Below are positions 62,015 through 64,000 of a DNA stretch of 64,000 nucleotides, piece by piece. This DNA comes from Haemophilus haemolyticus_L. GTDB taxonomy: Bacteria; Pseudomonadota; Gammaproteobacteria; Enterobacterales; Pasteurellaceae. Where the stretch lies: positions 62,001 to 126,000 of the forward strand of contig NZ_QQGY01000007.1 in NCBI RefSeq assembly GCF_003490595.1, given 5' to 3'. Both the position numbers and the translations under genes were made by a program. The notes below the pieces were generated by a model. That model was not told where the DNA came from. It did no database searches and saw only the letters and a list, made by a program, of their open reading frames with translations. Every line of letters begins with the position of its first letter. Position 1 is the stretch's first letter.

Positions 62015-62041
62015 GTTTATTGTAAACAGAAGTGCTAGGAT
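62013..62041 (+). promoter_or_regulatory. Internal promoter of the moron
   Basis: TTGTTT and TAGGAT are exactly 17 bases apart and lie between the terminator and the AGGAGG ribosome binding site of the first moron gene. Confidence 0.6.
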
Positions 62042-62064
62042 CTGCGAAAAATAGGAGGGTATCA

Positions 62065-62232
62065 ATGAACGAAAATGCACCTTTTATTCGTGAAATAATT
62101 GACCGCACATCGCAAATAAAAGGCGAACGTGTGAAGGGTGACAATGCCAAAGAAATCAAGGCAAATGTTCAAACCATTTTAAAAGCGCAACTTAGAGCCA
62201 CACAATTAAATGCTAGAACGCAAACATATTAA
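62065..62232 (+). CDS. Small charged protein, first gene of moron
   Basis: A 55-aa soluble, basic, helical protein starting MNENAPFIREIIDRTSQ, with a strong AGGAGGG site ten bases before the ATG. It overlaps the next gene by 23 bp. I do not recognise a family. The size, charge and overlap with a larger partner are compatible with an antitoxin or small regulator, but this is only a guess. Confidence 0.7.
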   Translation: MNENAPFIREIIDRTSQIKGERVKGDNAKEIKANVQTILKAQLRATQLNARTQTY

Positions 62233-62662
62233 ATTTGTCGAAATCCATCATCTTTTTACGCAAATCAGTCTTGCATTGGGATTTACAGAACAAGATATTG
62301 ATAAACATTCGACTAATCTCGCTGAATTAATCGCATTATGGCAGCAACAAGAATTTGTTGAAGTTTATGTTGAAAATAAAGACCGTCTATTCGGACGTGC
62401 AAAAGACAGCAGTTTAGCCTATGGCGCATCGCCTTATTATATTGGTTTATATCACGCTAGATTAAGTTATGAAGAAAACGATCCTCTTGTGGTGCTGACA
62501 TTTAATTATGAAGATAACCCAGAACAAACCACAGTGTCGGTTCGTTTTATGGTTGATCACGATACCTTATTCGGGACAAAAGAAGAAAAATTCATTCAAC
62601 AACGAATGAAAGATATTCGTAAACGTATTGATGATTTTATTCAATTAGGTAATAAAAAATAA
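62210..62662 (+). CDS. Unknown protein, second gene of moron
   Basis: A 150-aa soluble protein with a helical N-terminal half (FVEIHHLFTQISLALGFTEQDIDKH in part) and a probable beta-rich middle (VVLTFNYEDNPEQTTVSVRFMVDHD in part), ending in a charged helix. It starts inside the preceding gene. No catalytic motif is obvious. The terminator at 62661 overlaps its stop codon, closing a self-contained cassette. Confidence 0.72.
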   Translation: MLERKHIKFVEIHHLFTQISLALGFTEQDIDKHSTNLAELIALWQQQEFVEVYVENKDRLFGRAKDSSLAYGASPYYIGLYHARLSYEENDPLVVLTFNYEDNPEQTTVSVRFMVDHDTLFGTKEEKFIQQRMKDIRKRIDDFIQLGNKK

Positions 62663-62682
62663 AAGGGCGCAAGCCCTTTTTT
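62661..62682 (+). terminator. Terminator downstream of the two-gene moron
   Basis: AAAAGGGC and GCCCTTTT form an eight-bp stem with a GCAA loop, followed by a T run. Confidence 0.88.
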
Positions 62683-62762
62683 GTTACCTACGATTCCACA
62701 CTCCCCCACACTCGCCACACCGCACAATATTGCCAACAATAAGGCATTTTCTTTAACTGTGA

Positions 62763-63308
62763 ATGCCTATGTCTGCTGAATTACAACGAAAACTAGACAA
62801 CATTATCCGCTTTGGGGTGATTGCTGAAGTGAATCACGCCACCGCACGTGCTCGCGTAAAGAGCGGTGACATTCTCACAGAGTTTTTACCATTTATTACA
62901 CCTCGTGCCGGTACAACTAAAACCTGGTCGCCACCTACTGTGGGCGAACAATGTGTGATGTTATCAGTGAGCGGTGAATTTACTACTGCCTGCATATTGG
63001 TTGGGCTTTATACACAAAACAGCCCAAGCCAATCTCCCGATGAACACGTCATTGAATTTGCTGACGGTGCAAAAATCACTTACAACCAATCAAGTGGCGC
63101 ATTGGTTGTGATAGGTATCAAAACCGCCAGTATTACTGCCGCGAATCAAATTGATATTGACTGCACCACTATCAATATCAAAGGCAATGTGAAGATTGAC
63201 GGAAAGGTAACATCAACAGGCGATATGGTCGCAGGGGGAGTCAGTCAAATTAACCATAAACACGGTGGCGTACAAGGTGGCCCAAGTAAAACAGGAAAAC
63301 CCGAATAA
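62763..63308 (+). CDS. Baseplate assembly protein (P2 GpV-like spike)
   Basis: GpV forms the membrane-piercing spike. The 181-aa protein has the N-terminal OB-fold (LDNIIRFGVIAEVNHATARARV, in part), WSPPTVGEQCVMLS and a beta-helical C-terminus ending in INHKHGGVQGG, the HxH iron-binding tip motif. P2 V is 211 aa. The start could also be the ATG two codons in; no clear ribosome binding site is seen for either. It overlaps W by one base. Confidence 0.93.
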   Translation: MPMSAELQRKLDNIIRFGVIAEVNHATARARVKSGDILTEFLPFITPRAGTTKTWSPPTVGEQCVMLSVSGEFTTACILVGLYTQNSPSQSPDEHVIEFADGAKITYNQSSGALVVIGIKTASITAANQIDIDCTTINIKGNVKIDGKVTSTGDMVAGGVSQINHKHGGVQGGPSKTGKPE

Positions 63309-63643
63309 TGAATCGATACACTGGCGAAACATTAAAAAACGAAAGCGACCACATTAAACAATCCATTGCCGATATTTTGCTAACGCCAGTTGGTTCACGA
63401 ATTCAGCGGCGTGAATATGGCAGCTTAATCCCAATGCTAATAGACCGCCCCATTAGCCACACATTGCTATTACAACTGGCGGCTTGTGCCGTCACTGCAA
63501 TTAATCGTTGGGAACCACGAGTACAGATCACACAATTTAAACCTGAATTGGTTGAAGGTGGCATTGTGGCAAGTTATGTCGCACGCGGGCAATATCAGCA
63601 ACATATCAAAGAAAACCATCTTTTATTAGGTCATAAATCATGA
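63308..63643 (+). CDS. Baseplate protein (P2 GpW-like)
   Basis: The 111-aa protein matches the gp25/W family (P2 W is 115 aa): RYTGETLKNESDHIKQSIADILLTPVGSRIQRREYGS (in part) with the EYGSLIPMLIDRP motif. It is part of the baseplate wedge. ATGA overlap with J. Confidence 0.94.
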   Translation: MNRYTGETLKNESDHIKQSIADILLTPVGSRIQRREYGSLIPMLIDRPISHTLLLQLAACAVTAINRWEPRVQITQFKPELVEGGIVASYVARGQYQQHIKENHLLLGHKS

Positions 63644-64000
63644 ACAATATTATTGACTTGAACAATTTGCCTGTACCAAAAGTTGTGCAAGAACTCAGTT
63701 ATGAAACTTTACTTGCTCAACGAAAAGATAAATTCCTGTCATTACAAGAAAATGACGATATGCGCCAACATTGGCAGGCTCGATTACAATTAGAAAGCGA
63801 ACCTGTAGTGAAATTGCTAGAAGAAAATGCTTATTTAGAATTATTACTCAGAACGCATATTAATGAATCTGCTAAAGCCGTGATGCTTGCTTATGCCACA
63901 GGATCAGATTTAGACCAATTAGGGGCATTATTCGGCATTAAGCGATTAATCATTCAAGCGGGAGATGTAAACGCGCACCCGCCAATTCCTACCCTATATG
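63640..64000 (+). CDS. Baseplate assembly protein (P2 GpJ-like), cut by the window end
   Basis: The frame starts at 63640 on the ATGA of the W gene and stays open to the end of the window (120 codons). It translates to LPVPKVVQELSYETLLAQRKDKF and YLELLLRTHINESAKAVMLAYATGSDLDQLGALFGIKR (in part), the GpJ baseplate pattern. P2 J is 302 aa, so about 180 residues lie outside. Confidence 0.93.
   Translation, partial: MNNIIDLNNLPVPKVVQELSYETLLAQRKDKFLSLQENDDMRQHWQARLQLESEPVVKLLEENAYLELLLRTHINESAKAVMLAYATGSDLDQLGALFGIKRLIIQAGDVNAHPPIPTLY

Overview
The window looks like a chromosomal segment of Haemophilus influenzae or a very close relative such as H. haemolyticus. The evidence is low-GC coding sequence, very many copies of the Pasteurellaceae uptake signal sequence core AAGTGCGGT / ACCGCACTT (single copies inside genes, inverted pairs acting as terminators), a complete comABCDE(F) competence operon, and proteins that match my memory of H. 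influenzae Rd almost word for word (for example phosphoglycerate mutase). The gene order joins blocks that are apart in Rd as I remember it (HI1005-1008, HI0962-0980, HI0429-0445, HI0753-0761), so this is a different strain or species with a rearranged backbone.

Layout. 1-9.2 kb, minus strand: ispH, lspA, a lipid A/LPS phosphoethanolamine-transferase-like gene, ileS, a DUF4160/DUF2442 gene pair, ribF and murJ. A CRP-S competence site at the left edge probably drives a comE1-like gene just outside. 9.4-20.3 kb, mostly plus strand: rpsT (UUG start), a lipoprotein, menB-menC, aroQ, accB-accC, yhdT-panF, a DMT exporter, prmA, dusB-fis. 20.4-31 kb, minus strand: glmS, a DeoR-type regulator, hupA, yjaG, nudC, nfuA, comF, then the com operon. 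Between comF and comE sit an IS200-like HUH transposase gene, coupled to comE by an ATGA overlap, and two tandem 124-bp units made of nested hairpins. 31-38 kb, plus strand: ponA, rlmJ, ebfC, recR, topB, secG, tRNA-Leu(GAG). 38.6-47.7 kb: tRNA-Asn, tRNA-Phe, mltC, yggX, mutY, rpmE with a candidate structured leader, a lysine-rich secreted protein, gpmA, envC-yibQ, murQ and anmK.

47.8-64 kb is the left part of a P2/HP1-type prophage. Its left boundary is a 45-nt copy of the 3' end of tRNA-Trp (attL). Portal (Q) and terminase (P) genes read towards attL; O, N, M, L, X, lysis genes, R, S, tape measure, V, W and J read away from it and run off the window. The core is interrupted by accessory cargo: hicAB; a structured leader resembling the phage P1 c4-icd-ant immunity locus, in front of a Bro-N antirepressor; a minus-strand membrane protein with its own promoter; and a two-gene moron boxed by its own promoter and two terminators.

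The points most worth following are the transposase and hairpin array that separates comF from comE, the c4/icd/ant-like module, the two-gene moron of unknown function, and the antisense membrane gene.
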